Shown: positions 24,392-32,902, numbered from the stretch's first letter. The stretch: 64,000 nucleotides of DNA from Streptomyces sp. TLI_146 (GCF_002846415.1 NZ_PJMX01000001.1:7936001-8000000), one strand, 5' to 3'. Notes: generated by a model from the letters alone, not told the origin. Made by a program: numbers and translations.

Positions 24392-24445
24392 GTTCCGATG
24401 CGGTTGCATCGGAACAATAGCCCGAGTACCGATGCGAGCGCATCG
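24392..24445. promoter_or_regulatory. TetR operators between amidase and TetR
   Basis: GTTCCGATGC-GGTT-GCATCGGAAC (24392-24415) has perfect 10-bp arms. A second copy, CGATGC-GAGC-GCATCG (24430-24445), lies 34 bp downstream centre to centre. The shared CGATGC/GCATCG core indicates one regulator, most simply the adjacent TetR protein. Confidence 0.78.
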
Positions 24446-24510
24446 AATAAGGTGGGCGAAGCGCCACAGCCGCGGCGGGCGGCGGGCACGGCGGACGGAG
24501 GCGGGCGGGC

Positions 24511-25131
24511 ATGCCCAGGCAGGTGGACCACGAAGGTCGACGCCAGGTGATCGCCGAGGCCGTGTGCCGACTCGCGGACGAACGCGGCCTGGAGGGCGTG
24601 ACCCTGCGCGATGTCGCCGCCCGGGCGCAGGTGTCGATGGGCGCGGTGCAGCGCTGCTTCCACACCAAGGAAGAGATGCTGGTGTTCGCGCTGGGGGCCG
24701 TCGCGGAGCGGGTCGCCGAGCGCGTACGGGCCCGCCTCGTGCGAAGCCCGGCCCAGTCGGCGGCGTCCGCTCTGGGCCACGCGGCCACCGAGGTCTCACT
24801 TCTGCGGGAGGAACACCGGGCCGAGGCCAGGGTGTGGCTCGCCTTCGTCGCCCAGGCGGCGGTCAGCGAGGCGCTCGCCGGCACACTGAAGGCCAACTAC
24901 GCGGCCCTGCACGAGGCGTTCGCCGATCTGATCGCGGAGGCCGACGAGAGCGGCGCGTATGTGGTGCCCCTCGACGCGCACCACGAGGCCCGCGCCCTCC
25001 TCGCCCTGGCCGACGGCCTCACCGCACACGTCCTCATCGGCCACCTCACCGCGCGCCAGGCCCAGGACGTCCTCCACACCCACCTGGCCCGGCTGTGGGA
25101 GCGGCCCACGCGGGACGCCCGCTCAGACTGA
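24511..25131 (+). CDS. TetR-family regulator (BetI-like C-domain)
   Basis: A 206-residue TetR protein. HTH: GLEGVTLRDVAARAQVSMGAVQRCFHTKEEML (~26-57). The C-terminal part (LLREEHRAEARVWLAFVAQA) matches the BetI-type domain. ATG 24511 is spaced ~65 bp from the second palindrome. The divergent amidase is its likely target. Its 3' end overlaps the convergent P450 gene by 9 bp. Confidence 0.88.
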   Translation: MPRQVDHEGRRQVIAEAVCRLADERGLEGVTLRDVAARAQVSMGAVQRCFHTKEEMLVFALGAVAERVAERVRARLVRSPAQSAASALGHAATEVSLLREEHRAEARVWLAFVAQAAVSEALAGTLKANYAALHEAFADLIAEADESGAYVVPLDAHHEARALLALADGLTAHVLIGHLTARQAQDVLHTHLARLWERPTRDARSD

Positions 25132-26487
25132 ACCCGCGGGTGTGTTGCGGGCGGTGCACAGCATGTCGAGCGGACCCGGTCCCAGCGTGCCGCGCACCTG
25201 CACCTGGAGGGTGGCCTCGGGGTCGGGTGTCAGGTCCCAGCGGGCGCAGACCGTGGCCAGGGCGAGGGTCATCTCGGTGAGGGCGAACTGGTCGCCGATG
25301 CACTTGCGGTTGCCGCCCCCGAAGGGCACGTGCGCGCCCCGGGGCAGGGCGTCGGCCCCGTCGGCGGCCCAGCGGTCGGGGTCGAAACGCTCCGGGTCGG
25401 GGAACAGATCGGGCTGGTGGTGCAGCAGATAGGCGCTGTAGAGGAGGGCGGTGCCCTTGGGCAGGGGGTGTCCGGCGAGGGTGGTGTCGGTCGTGGTGAC
25501 TCGGGTGAAGAACCAGCCCGCGGGGTACATCCGCATCACCTCGTGGATGATGCGCTGGGTGTAGGACAGACCCTCCAGGTCGGCGGGGGTGGCGGTGCGC
25601 CCGGCCAGCGTCGCGTCCACTTCGGCGTGCAGCTGCTCCCGTACCTTCGGATGCTGGCTGATCAACCAGATCGCGAAGGCGAGGGTGTTGGCGGTGGTCT
25701 CGAAACCGGCGCCGATCATCACCATCAGCTGGTCGCGGATGTCCTCGTCGGACATGGGCTCGCCCGTGTCGTCGTCGTGGGCGGTCAGCAGCATCGACAC
25801 CAGGTCGTCCTCGCCGGGCGCGGCCCGCCGGGCGGCGATGATGTCGTCGATCGCGCGGTGCAGGCGCGTACAGGCGCGGCGGTAGCGCACGTTGCCCCGG
25901 GTGGGCAGCCGGTAGAGCGGCCCCAGCGGCAGCATCACGCGCTGGTAGATCCCGTCGATGACCGTGTGCAGACTCTCCAGCACCTCGGCCACCGCCGAGT
26001 CCTCCGCCTCCGCGGCCAGCACGCTGCGGGTGACGATGCGCAGGGTCAGGGTGGTGAGCGCGGCGGTGACGTCGAGCCGTTGGCCGGGCTTCCAGGAGGT
26101 GGTCATACGGTCCACCTCCTCGCCCATCACCACCGCGTACCCGTCGATGCGGCCGGGCTGGAAGGCGGGCTGCATCTGGCGGCGCTGCCAGCGGTGTTCG
26201 CGCCACCCGGCCATGGGCAGACTGCTTCCGAACAGCACCCGTGCCTTGTCGAAGAACGGGCCGCCCTTGTCGAAGGTCCGCGAGTCGGTGAGCATCTGGT
26301 GCGCCGCGTCCGGGCGGCAGACGACATAGGCTGGCCAGGGCCCCATCCCGATCCGTACGAGGTCCCCGTGGGCCGGCAGCGAGGACAGGAACTCCAGCGG
26401 GCGGGCGTGGAGTTGCCAGGCGTGGCCGAGCAGGGGCAGCCTGCCGGGAGCCGCACCGGCGCGCGCCCGTGAGGGGGTGGTGGTCAC
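25123..26487 (-). CDS. Cytochrome P450
   Basis: A 454-residue soluble P450. The I-helix oxygen motif is MIGAGFETTANTLAF, the K-helix ExxR appears as IIHEVMRMYP, PERFDPDRW follows and the heme loop is PFGGGNRKCIGDQFAL with the axial cysteine. The GTG at 26487 has GGAGG 9 nt upstream and leads directly into the proline-rich RLPLLGHAW segment. Architecture resembles actinobacterial CYPs that oxidise terpenoids or fatty acids, but no terpene synthase, ferredoxin or reductase gene adjoins, so substrate and redox partner are unknown. Confidence 0.93.
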   Translation of the reverse strand: MTTTPSRARAGAAPGRLPLLGHAWQLHARPLEFLSSLPAHGDLVRIGMGPWPAYVVCRPDAAHQMLTDSRTFDKGGPFFDKARVLFGSSLPMAGWREHRWQRRQMQPAFQPGRIDGYAVVMGEEVDRMTTSWKPGQRLDVTAALTTLTLRIVTRSVLAAEAEDSAVAEVLESLHTVIDGIYQRVMLPLGPLYRLPTRGNVRYRRACTRLHRAIDDIIAARRAAPGEDDLVSMLLTAHDDDTGEPMSDEDIRDQLMVMIGAGFETTANTLAFAIWLISQHPKVREQLHAEVDATLAGRTATPADLEGLSYTQRIIHEVMRMYPAGWFFTRVTTTDTTLAGHPLPKGTALLYSAYLLHHQPDLFPDPERFDPDRWAADGADALPRGAHVPFGGGNRKCIGDQFALTEMTLALATVCARWDLTPDPEATLQVQVRGTLGPGPLDMLCTARNTPAGSV

Positions 26488-26720
26488 AGCAGGACACCTC
26501 CAGGAAGGACATGCCGGGCCCGGTGCGCGGCAGGCCGTCGGCTTCCGACTATCCTCCCCCCGTCCACGTACGGGAACCCGGCGCGAAGCAGCCCGCGAGG
26601 GCGCGGTGCGCACGGGCAACAGCCCCCGGGCGGCGGGCATGGAGGCGCAGGTGGCGGGCCCGGGAGCGGGCACCCGTACGCCCTGGCAGGTGCACCTCAC
26701 CGGTTCTCTATCCTCCCGGT

Positions 26721-28103
26721 ATGAAAAATCGTCTGCGTATACCGCGGCTGCTTGGCGCCGCGCTGATCGGGGCGGTCCTGCCGGCTCTGCTCGGTGCGCC
26801 CGCCACGGCGGCCGCACCGACGCCCCCGAACACCACGAAGTCGGCCGGGCAGCAGTGGGAGCTGCTCTCGCTCGCCACCGGCAAGTACGTCTCGGTGGAG
26901 TCGTCGAACACCGATGAGCTGCACGCCCGGGCGGACAGCCCCGGCATCTCCGAGCAGTTCACCCTGCACACCGACAACGTGGCCAAGGGGGCGACCGTCT
27001 CCCTGCGGTCGCAGGCCAACGGCGCCTATGTGGCGGCGGAGTTCGGCGCCGGAGCCGACGGCCGGTACGGGAAGCTGCGCGCCCGCACCGACGGGCCGCC
27101 CGGCGGCTGGGAGAAACTGGAGCTCGTGCCGCAGCCGCAGTCCGGCGCGGACGTCTACGCCCTGCGCTACCACGACGGTACGCAGGAGCGCTATGTGTCC
27201 GCCGACGCGAGCGCGACCGGCGACGGGCTGCTCCAGGCCCGCGCCACGGCGGTGAACTCCTGGGAGCGCTTCCGCCTGGTGGCCGTGGCCGCTCCGGCCG
27301 ACCCGCCCCCGCCGCCGGCCGCGTCCGCGCGCGCCGTCAAGGCGATGACCTGGAACGTGTGCGCCGACAACAACAAGGACTGCGGTTTCTACCACACGGC
27401 GGCGGGCCCGCTGGCGGACCAGATCGTGGCACGTGCGAAGGCCGCCGGGAGCCCCGACGTGATCCTGCTCGAGGAGTTCTGCGAGAAGTTCGCCAAGCCC
27501 GTGGAGCTGGCGCTGGAGACGCAGCTCGGCGGCGGCTGGGACGTACGGTTCGCGCCGGTCCAGTACCAGGTGCCCGGAACGGGTATCAAGGCGCGGAAGA
27601 ACTGCCGGCCCGACGCGTCGGGAGCGGACCGGGGAGCGTACGGCGTGGCGCTGGCCGTGCCCGAGGAGAACACCTGGTACCGGGCGTACGAGCTGCCGTC
27701 CCCGCCCGGTTTCGAGCAGCGCACCGCGCTGTGCGCCACGGTGGCGTCCTGGGCCGCGGAGGTGTGCGCCGCGCACTTCAGCACGGGCGGCGAGGGCTAC
27801 GACGACCCCGACCGCGTCTACCAGCCGCAGCAGGCGGACGCCCTGCGCCAGGCGGCGTCCCTGCCCGGCTACCGGCCGCTGCTCGGCGGCGATCTGAACG
27901 CCGCGCCCTCGACGGGTGTGCTGGGCACGCTGTACTCCGCGTACGAGGAGTGCGACGCGCACTCGGCGACGCCGAACCGGCCGACGGCGGGCGTCAGCAA
28001 GATCGACTACCTGTTCGGCGGGGGCACCTGGAGCGGCTGCGGCGTCGCGGCGGACACCGGCTCCTCCGACCACCGGGCGGTGTGGGGGACGCTCACCCTG
28101 TAG
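26721..28103 (+). CDS. Secreted endonuclease/exonuclease/phosphatase-family protein
   Basis: A 460-residue exported protein. Signal peptide ~1-31 (MKNRLRIPRLLG, hydrophobic core, ATAAA). Residues ~38-190 form a beta-trefoil/fascin-like domain (KYVSVESS, ANGAYVAAEFGA, ERYVSADAS repeats); a proline linker (PPPPPAA) follows; the EEP catalytic domain (~205-460) shows MTWNVCADN, ILLEEFCE, LLGGDLNAAPS and GSSDHRAVW, the Mg-dependent phosphodiesterase residues. Substrate could be nucleic acid or phosphoesters/sphingomyelin-like lipids. The lectin-like N-domain suggests surface attachment. The P450 is divergent across a 233-bp gap holding promoters only. Confidence 0.88.
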   Translation: MKNRLRIPRLLGAALIGAVLPALLGAPATAAAPTPPNTTKSAGQQWELLSLATGKYVSVESSNTDELHARADSPGISEQFTLHTDNVAKGATVSLRSQANGAYVAAEFGAGADGRYGKLRARTDGPPGGWEKLELVPQPQSGADVYALRYHDGTQERYVSADASATGDGLLQARATAVNSWERFRLVAVAAPADPPPPPAASARAVKAMTWNVCADNNKDCGFYHTAAGPLADQIVARAKAAGSPDVILLEEFCEKFAKPVELALETQLGGGWDVRFAPVQYQVPGTGIKARKNCRPDASGADRGAYGVALAVPEENTWYRAYELPSPPGFEQRTALCATVASWAAEVCAAHFSTGGEGYDDPDRVYQPQQADALRQAASLPGYRPLLGGDLNAAPSTGVLGTLYSAYEECDAHSATPNRPTAGVSKIDYLFGGGTWSGCGVAADTGSSDHRAVWGTLTL

Positions 28104-28127
28104 TCGGTATGTCCCCTCAGCCGCGGC

Positions 28128-28158
28128 TTGCGGTTGCCGTAGCGTCAACTCCTACTGT
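28128..28158 (+). promoter_or_regulatory. MerR-type autoregulated promoter of the tipA-like gene
   Basis: TTGCGG (28128-28133), 19-nt spacer and TACTGT (28153-28158). The imperfect dyad GTTGCCG-TAG-CGTCAAC (28133-28149) fills the spacer. Long spacing with an internal operator is the MerR-family activation architecture, fitting autoinduction by the TipAL-like product downstream. Confidence 0.65.
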
Positions 28159-28204
28159 CCTCGGTGTGGCCGGAGAGACCGGCCCGGCGATGGGAGGCAA
28201 GGCG

Positions 28205-28972
28205 ATGGCCTGGTCGATTTCGGACGTGGCCCGGATGTCCGGGGTGACGTCCCGGACGTTGCGGCACTACGACGAGATCGGTCTGCTGCCGCCTGCCTGG
28301 ATCGGCGGCAACGGGCACCGCCACTACGAAGAGGACGATCTGCTGCGGCTCCAACAGATCCTGCTGATGCGGGAGTTGGGCCTCGGACTGCGCGAGATCC
28401 AGGCGGTCCTGGACAGCCAGATCGACCAGGTGGCGGTGCTCCGCGAGCACCACCGACGGCTGCTCGCGGAGCGGAACCGGCTGGACACGCTGGCCCGCAC
28501 GGTCGGCCGCACCATCGCCGAACTGGAGGAAGGCGAGGACGACACCACCATGGCGAAGATCAACAGGCCGGAGAACCTGTTCGAGGGCTTCGAGCCCACC
28601 ACCGCCGAGACCGAGGCCGAGGTGCGGGAGAGGTGGCCGCAGGCCTGGGAGGAGTCCCGGGAGGCCGTCGAGACGATGACGGCCGACGACACCGAGCGGT
28701 GGCAGCGCGAGGTGACGGCACAGATGATCCGCTTCGCGGAGTTCATGGTGGCCGGCACACCGGTCGGCCATCTGGAGGTGCAGGCCGAAGTGGACGTCCA
28801 CTACCAGGGCGTCTGCCGCTTCTGGACCCCGAACGCGGCCGCGTACAAGGGACTGGCCCAGACCTACGTCGACGACCCGCGGTTCCGGGCGAACTTCGAC
28901 AAGATCGCCGACGGGCTCGCGGTCTACCAGCGCGACGCGATGGTCTTCTACGCCGACGCGCGGCTGGACTGA
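28205..28972 (+). CDS. TipAL-like MerR regulator with TipAS domain
   Basis: A 255-residue regulator. The MerR HTH is WSISDVARMSGVTSRTLRHYDEIGLLPPA (3-31), a coiled coil spans ~75-112 and the C-terminal TipAS drug-binding domain begins near 115 and includes REVTAQMIRFAEFMVAGTPV and the family ending VFYADARLD. TipAL binds thiopeptide antibiotics and activates its own promoter. Length is nearly that of TipAL (253). ATG 28205 has GGGAGG 7 nt upstream. Ligand here unknown; the nearest RiPP-like locus is 1.5 kb downstream on the other strand. Confidence 0.92.
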   Translation: MAWSISDVARMSGVTSRTLRHYDEIGLLPPAWIGGNGHRHYEEDDLLRLQQILLMRELGLGLREIQAVLDSQIDQVAVLREHHRRLLAERNRLDTLARTVGRTIAELEEGEDDTTMAKINRPENLFEGFEPTTAETEAEVRERWPQAWEESREAVETMTADDTERWQREVTAQMIRFAEFMVAGTPVGHLEVQAEVDVHYQGVCRFWTPNAAAYKGLAQTYVDDPRFRANFDKIADGLAVYQRDAMVFYADARLD

Positions 28973-29050
28973 CCGGCGCCCGGCACGCCCAGGTGCTTCG
29001 CGTGGCGGGTGGACCGGGCACACGCCCGGCCCGCCCGCCGCGGCGGCCCT

Positions 29051-30271
29051 CTAGCGCTGCGGCTCCAGGCCCCAGATGTGCTTCGGGGTGATGACCTGCG
29101 TGATGGCCGTGCCGAGGACGGTGCTCGGCTCCTGGCCCTTGTAGAGGATGTCCGTGTTGAGCAGGGCGACCAGCGTCGCCTTCTGCTCGGGCAGGTAGAC
29201 GGTGAGGCTCTCGTACCCGGGCAGTGAACCGTTGTGGCCGGTCCATCCGTTGACGTTGACGATGCCCAGCCCGTAGCCCGCGCCGGGGGTGCCGGTGGGG
29301 AGCACCTTGAGACGCTCCGCCTGGGTGGCGGGCGAGAGCAGGGTGCCGGTGGCGAGATCCTTGGCCCAGTGCTTGAGGTCATGCAGGTCGGAGATCATCG
29401 CCCCCGCCGACCAGGCCCAGCTCGGGTTCCAGTGAGTGCTGTCCACGACCTTGCCGGAGAGCGTCTGGTTGGTGTAGCCGTGCGCGTGCGGGCGGGGGAA
29501 CTCGGCTGCCTGGGGGAAGAGCGTGTCGTCGAGGCGGCTGGGCCGCAGGACCCGGTGCTCGATGACGTCCCGCACGCTCCGGCCGGTGACCTTCTCGATC
29601 ACCAGGCCGAGCAGGATGTAGTTGCTGTTCGAGTACTGGAACTTGGCGCCCGGCGCGAACACATTGGGGTGCTTGAACCCGTAGGCCAGCAGCTGCTTCG
29701 GTGTGAAGACGCGCTGGGGGTTGCTGAGGAAGTCGTGGATGAAGTCGTTGTCCGCGCTGTACGGGAACAGGCCGCTGCGCATGTCGAGCAGGTCGCGCAG
29801 CCGGATGTGGTGTCCGTTCGGGACGCCCTTGACGTACTTGGAGATCGGGTCGTCCAGCCGGACCCGGCCGTCGTCGACGAGTTCGAGGACCGCCGTGGCG
29901 GTGAACGTCTTGGTCTCGCTGCCGATGCGGATCCGCATGTCGTCGGTCATCGGCGCGCCGGTGCGCTTGTCGGCGACGCCGAACGCACGGACGTAGCTGC
30001 CCTTGCCGGGGAGCCACACGCCGACCTGGACACCCGGGATGCCCGCCTTCTTCATGGCGTCCCGCACCGCCCTGTCGAGCTTGGCCCGCAGCTCGGGGCT
30101 CAGCTCGTTGCGGGGGTACAGATGGTCCTCGCCCCCCTGGGCCGAGGTGCCGCCGGGTGGCGCGGCCTGAGCGGGGGCGATCGTCGCCGGGAGCAGTCCC
30201 ACGGCGGTGAGCGTCGCCGCGGCGAGTCCGAGGGCCGCCTTCGACCGGCGGGACAGGGAGGGTCTTCTCAT
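29051..30271 (-). CDS. Secreted serine hydrolase (class C beta-lactamase/DD-peptidase fold)
   Basis: A 406-residue exported protein. Signal peptide ~1-36 (SRRSKAALGLAAATL ... PAQA). The SxxK motif is SETKTF, the YxN motif YSNSNY and the third motif WTGHNGSLPGY (HNG in place of KTG), typical of D-aminopeptidase/DD-carboxypeptidase or esterase-like class C members. It could trim peptidoglycan peptides or hydrolyse esters. The gene lies downstream of the YcaO gene but a perfect terminator separates them, so it is likely an independent unit. Confidence 0.9.
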   Translation of the reverse strand: MRRPSLSRRSKAALGLAAATLTAVGLLPATIAPAQAAPPGGTSAQGGEDHLYPRNELSPELRAKLDRAVRDAMKKAGIPGVQVGVWLPGKGSYVRAFGVADKRTGAPMTDDMRIRIGSETKTFTATAVLELVDDGRVRLDDPISKYVKGVPNGHHIRLRDLLDMRSGLFPYSADNDFIHDFLSNPQRVFTPKQLLAYGFKHPNVFAPGAKFQYSNSNYILLGLVIEKVTGRSVRDVIEHRVLRPSRLDDTLFPQAAEFPRPHAHGYTNQTLSGKVVDSTHWNPSWAWSAGAMISDLHDLKHWAKDLATGTLLSPATQAERLKVLPTGTPGAGYGLGIVNVNGWTGHNGSLPGYESLTVYLPEQKATLVALLNTDILYKGQEPSTVLGTAITQVITPKHIWGLEPQR

Positions 30272-30404
30272 GGTCGGGCCTCTCTCATCTTCCGTTCGTC
30301 TGCCGAGCAGATCGTCTGCGATGAGAGGCTCGCGGCCGTGTCGGTCGGGCGGGTGAGACGGGTGAAACCACGGTGATCCACCCGATCGGCCCTCGTACGC
30401 GCGG

Positions 30405-30433
30405 GTGGGCACCGCCGGAGCGGCGGTGCCCAC
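30405..30433 (-). terminator. Terminator after the YcaO gene
   Basis: Perfect 12-bp stem GTGGGCACCGCC/GGCGGTGCCCAC with a GGAGC loop, starting 8 nt beyond the YcaO stop codon. It separates the YcaO gene from the serine hydrolase. Confidence 0.8.
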
Positions 30434-30440
30434 GGGGGAG

Positions 30441-32732
30441 TCAGGCGTGCGGGAGGGGGAAGTAGTTGAGGTCCTCCTCCGCCAGGGGGTGGGTGCGCCA
30501 GCCGAGCGAGACCGGCACGTCCTGGATGCGCCTGCGGCCCAGGAACGGGAAGGCCGCGGGAAAGTTGGGGACGAGGCCGGGGATCAGGACGCGCAGGACG
30601 CGGAATCCGGTCTTGGCGACGTCCTGGGTGGTGATGTCGACGTAGACGATCTCGTAGCCGCGCTGTTCGACGGTCTTCTGGTACGTGCCCAGGGAGCGGT
30701 CGGCGAGGCGCGGCAGCGAGTCCATGGTGCGGCTGGTGGGGGTGTCGACCCAGGGGCGTACGATCTCGGCCGCACGCGGGTCGAGGAAGAGCTGCTCCTG
30801 GCAGAGCAGGTCGTTGACGTCGTGGAAGTCCTTGGCGTAGTCGTCGAGGTAGGCGCGGTCCGCGCGCCAGGGCTTCACCCGTGCGCTCGTCCAGCCCGCC
30901 GCGACCGCCTCCCGGAACAACCCCTGGGGGTCGTCGAAGTCCCGGGAGCCGTCCTGCAGGGTGAGCCCCTCGCCCCACGCCTTGCGGGCGGCCTCCACCG
31001 GGTCGGGGCGGGCCCCGAAGCCGATGGAGAACAGCTTCTCCACCTCGTTCTCGACCACTCCGGCCATGACCGGCACGTCGAACTCGTTGTCCAGGTGGAT
31101 GAGCCAGCCCCGCTGGCCGAGCTCGGTGGGGCGCCCGGCCCAGAGCGCGGCGAGCTCGGGGGTGGGCTCGACCTTGGGCAGCGGATGCCGGTTCATCCAC
31201 CAGATCATGGTGGCGTCCCGCTCGATGATCTCCTCGATGCCGGAGACCAGCGCGTGCTCCAGGTTGCGACCCGCGGCAAGCCCCGGGTAGTAGAGGAAGT
31301 TGGTGGGCGGCACCTCGGCGTACTGGTCCATGTACCAGTTGACGTACACCAGGCTGGCCGGAACCCACATCGGCCGGTCCCGGGTGAGGGAGTGGCCGCG
31401 CACCCAGTGGGTGGTGCGGTCGTGGGTGAAGCGGACGAACGGAAAGCCGGGGCTGTCGTAGAGCCGGTCCGAGTAGAGCACCAGGCGCTCCGGGTCGAGG
31501 GCGCGCTCGCCGGACCGCCGCATTTCGCGGTACGAGGCTTCGCGCACCTCCACGGAGTCGGTGACGCAGTTTCCGCAGTACCGCTCGACCGCCTCGCCGA
31601 TCGCGGCGCCGCGTGCGGCCCGGAAGTCGCGGAAGGAGGTGCCGCCGCAGACCACGTTGCTGGACCAGGTGTACAGCCGGCGCATGTCGGCGACGTTGGT
31701 CTGCACGGTGACCAACTGGTCCGGGATCGAGGGGTGGTGGTCGAAGACCTGGTGGGTGGCGATGAGGCCGGTGCGGTCGTCCAGCAGATACCGCTCGCTC
31801 AGAGGCGGGCTGTCGTCGTCGATGGGGCGGTCCGGCAGCGGCAGCAGCGGGTGCCGGGAGGTGGTGAGCTCCACCGGATCGAGTTCGATCTCCGCCCACA
31901 ACGTCAGCGCGGTGACCCCCGCGATCCACCGCTCCACGTCGATGAGCAAGTACGAGAGCATCCACAGCAGTTCCGAGTGGGTGGGGCGGGCGGCCTCGCC
32001 GAACACCACGTCGCCGGTGAGCGCGGTGTGCACGTCGGCCCGTTCGGCCACCGTCAGCCGCCGGCCCAGCAGGTCCCGGTAGTCGGGGGTGCGCCCCGGC
32101 GCGACGGTGGGTCCGGCCCAGCCGCGGCCCTGGCCGAGGTGGAACGAGGACCAGTTGACCTTGAGCTCGGCGCAGAAGTCGTTGAGGGACTCCAGGTAGT
32201 CGAGGGCGAAGCGGTCGCGCAGCGCCAGCACCAGCGGCTCGCCGTCCGCGTACTTCTCCAGCACCTGCGGCAGACCGGCCGTGGTGGTGACCTCGACGGA
32301 GGCGAAGTGGGCGGCGGCCGGGCAGAGTTGGGCGATCTCGGTCAGTTCGGCGTCGCCGGTCAGGATCAGCGGGGTGGCGGCCACCCGGTCGGGTTGCGGC
32401 TCGGTCCCGTTCGCGAACCGCAGCCACCGCCCCTCGCCGGCGAGCGGGGTTCCGGAGCTGAGGGCGCCGAGCTCGGTCAGCTTCTCCAGCACCTCCCGGT
32501 ATCCGGCCGGATCCGAGGTGCCCTCGGTGACTTCCTCGGCCGTCCTCGTACCGTCGCAGCGGCCGAGGACCGCCGCGACCTTCTCGGGCGCGGCCTTGAT
32601 CTCGAAGAGACGGCCCCTGGGGGCGATGGCCAGCGTGTGCCGTTCCGCACCCGGGCCGGGTCGCACGAGCGGCCGTAGTTCGACGTTCACCAGGCGGAGC
32701 CCGCCGGTCCGCACGGAAGGACTGACTGTCAC
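30441..32732 (-). CDS. Fused RRE/E1-like + YcaO cyclodehydratase (TOMM type)
   Basis: A 763-residue fused TOMM cyclodehydratase. The N-terminal ~300 residues resemble the leader-peptide-binding, PqqD/E1-like partner (GRLFEIKAAPEKVAAVLGRC, GTRTAEEV). Residues ~315-763 are the YcaO ATP-dependent domain, with SFRDFRAARGAAIGEAVERYCGN (~366-388, catalytic Glu/Arg cluster) and GIEEIIERDATMIWWMNRHP. The C-terminus YFPLPHA is a weak version of the proline-rich azoline-forming tail. Such enzymes cyclise Ser/Thr/Cys to azolines or form amidines/thioamides. GTG 32732 has GGAGGAA five nt upstream. It follows a 32-residue peptide gene, its probable substrate. Confidence 0.9.
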   Translation of the reverse strand: MTVSPSVRTGGLRLVNVELRPLVRPGPGAERHTLAIAPRGRLFEIKAAPEKVAAVLGRCDGTRTAEEVTEGTSDPAGYREVLEKLTELGALSSGTPLAGEGRWLRFANGTEPQPDRVAATPLILTGDAELTEIAQLCPAAAHFASVEVTTTAGLPQVLEKYADGEPLVLALRDRFALDYLESLNDFCAELKVNWSSFHLGQGRGWAGPTVAPGRTPDYRDLLGRRLTVAERADVHTALTGDVVFGEAARPTHSELLWMLSYLLIDVERWIAGVTALTLWAEIELDPVELTTSRHPLLPLPDRPIDDDSPPLSERYLLDDRTGLIATHQVFDHHPSIPDQLVTVQTNVADMRRLYTWSSNVVCGGTSFRDFRAARGAAIGEAVERYCGNCVTDSVEVREASYREMRRSGERALDPERLVLYSDRLYDSPGFPFVRFTHDRTTHWVRGHSLTRDRPMWVPASLVYVNWYMDQYAEVPPTNFLYYPGLAAGRNLEHALVSGIEEIIERDATMIWWMNRHPLPKVEPTPELAALWAGRPTELGQRGWLIHLDNEFDVPVMAGVVENEVEKLFSIGFGARPDPVEAARKAWGEGLTLQDGSRDFDDPQGLFREAVAAGWTSARVKPWRADRAYLDDYAKDFHDVNDLLCQEQLFLDPRAAEIVRPWVDTPTSRTMDSLPRLADRSLGTYQKTVEQRGYEIVYVDITTQDVAKTGFRVLRVLIPGLVPNFPAAFPFLGRRRIQDVPVSLGWRTHPLAEEDLNYFPLPHA

Positions 32733-32755
32733 GACTTCCTCCAACCTCAAAGGAT

Positions 32756-32784
32756 CCGGGAGCCGCCGAGACAGCGGCCCCCGG
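32756..32784 (-). terminator. Attenuator-like hairpin between peptide and YcaO
   Basis: Stem CCGGG-GCCGC/GCGGC-CCCGG (10 pairs, one internal mismatch, 7-nt loop) in the 71-nt spacer, ending ~23 nt before the YcaO start. A partial terminator here would yield more peptide than enzyme, a common arrangement in RiPP operons. Confidence 0.65.
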
Positions 32785-32803
32785 AACCGAACGACCTGAA
32801 GGG

Positions 32804-32902
32804 TCAGTCCTTCTTCCACGTGAACACGGGAGCGATCCCGGAGTGGTGGTGCGCCGGGGGGTACATCCGTCGGGCCCGCTGGAACTCGAGCTGCACGATC
32901 AT
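32804..32902 (-). CDS. Candidate RiPP precursor peptide (32 aa)
   Basis: A 32-residue open frame with ATG 32902, preceded by a strong GAGAGGAGAA. The first half (VQLEFQRARRMY, residues 3-14) is predicted helical and could bind the RRE-like domain of the next gene. The second half (AHHHSGIAPVFTWKKD, 17-32) holds the only Ser21 and Thr28, no Cys, and a His triplet. The YcaO gene follows 71 nt downstream across a hairpin. Coding status rests on the ribosome site, codon bias and position; I know no characterised homologue. It could instead be a leader ORF. Confidence 0.68.
   Translation of the reverse strand: MIVQLEFQRARRMYPPAHHHSGIAPVFTWKKD

Noticed and set aside
29051..30271. Serine hydrolase as leader peptidase of the RiPP candidate
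   Set aside because: A perfect terminator separates it from the YcaO gene and it carries a signal peptide, so co-processing in the cytoplasm is unlikely.
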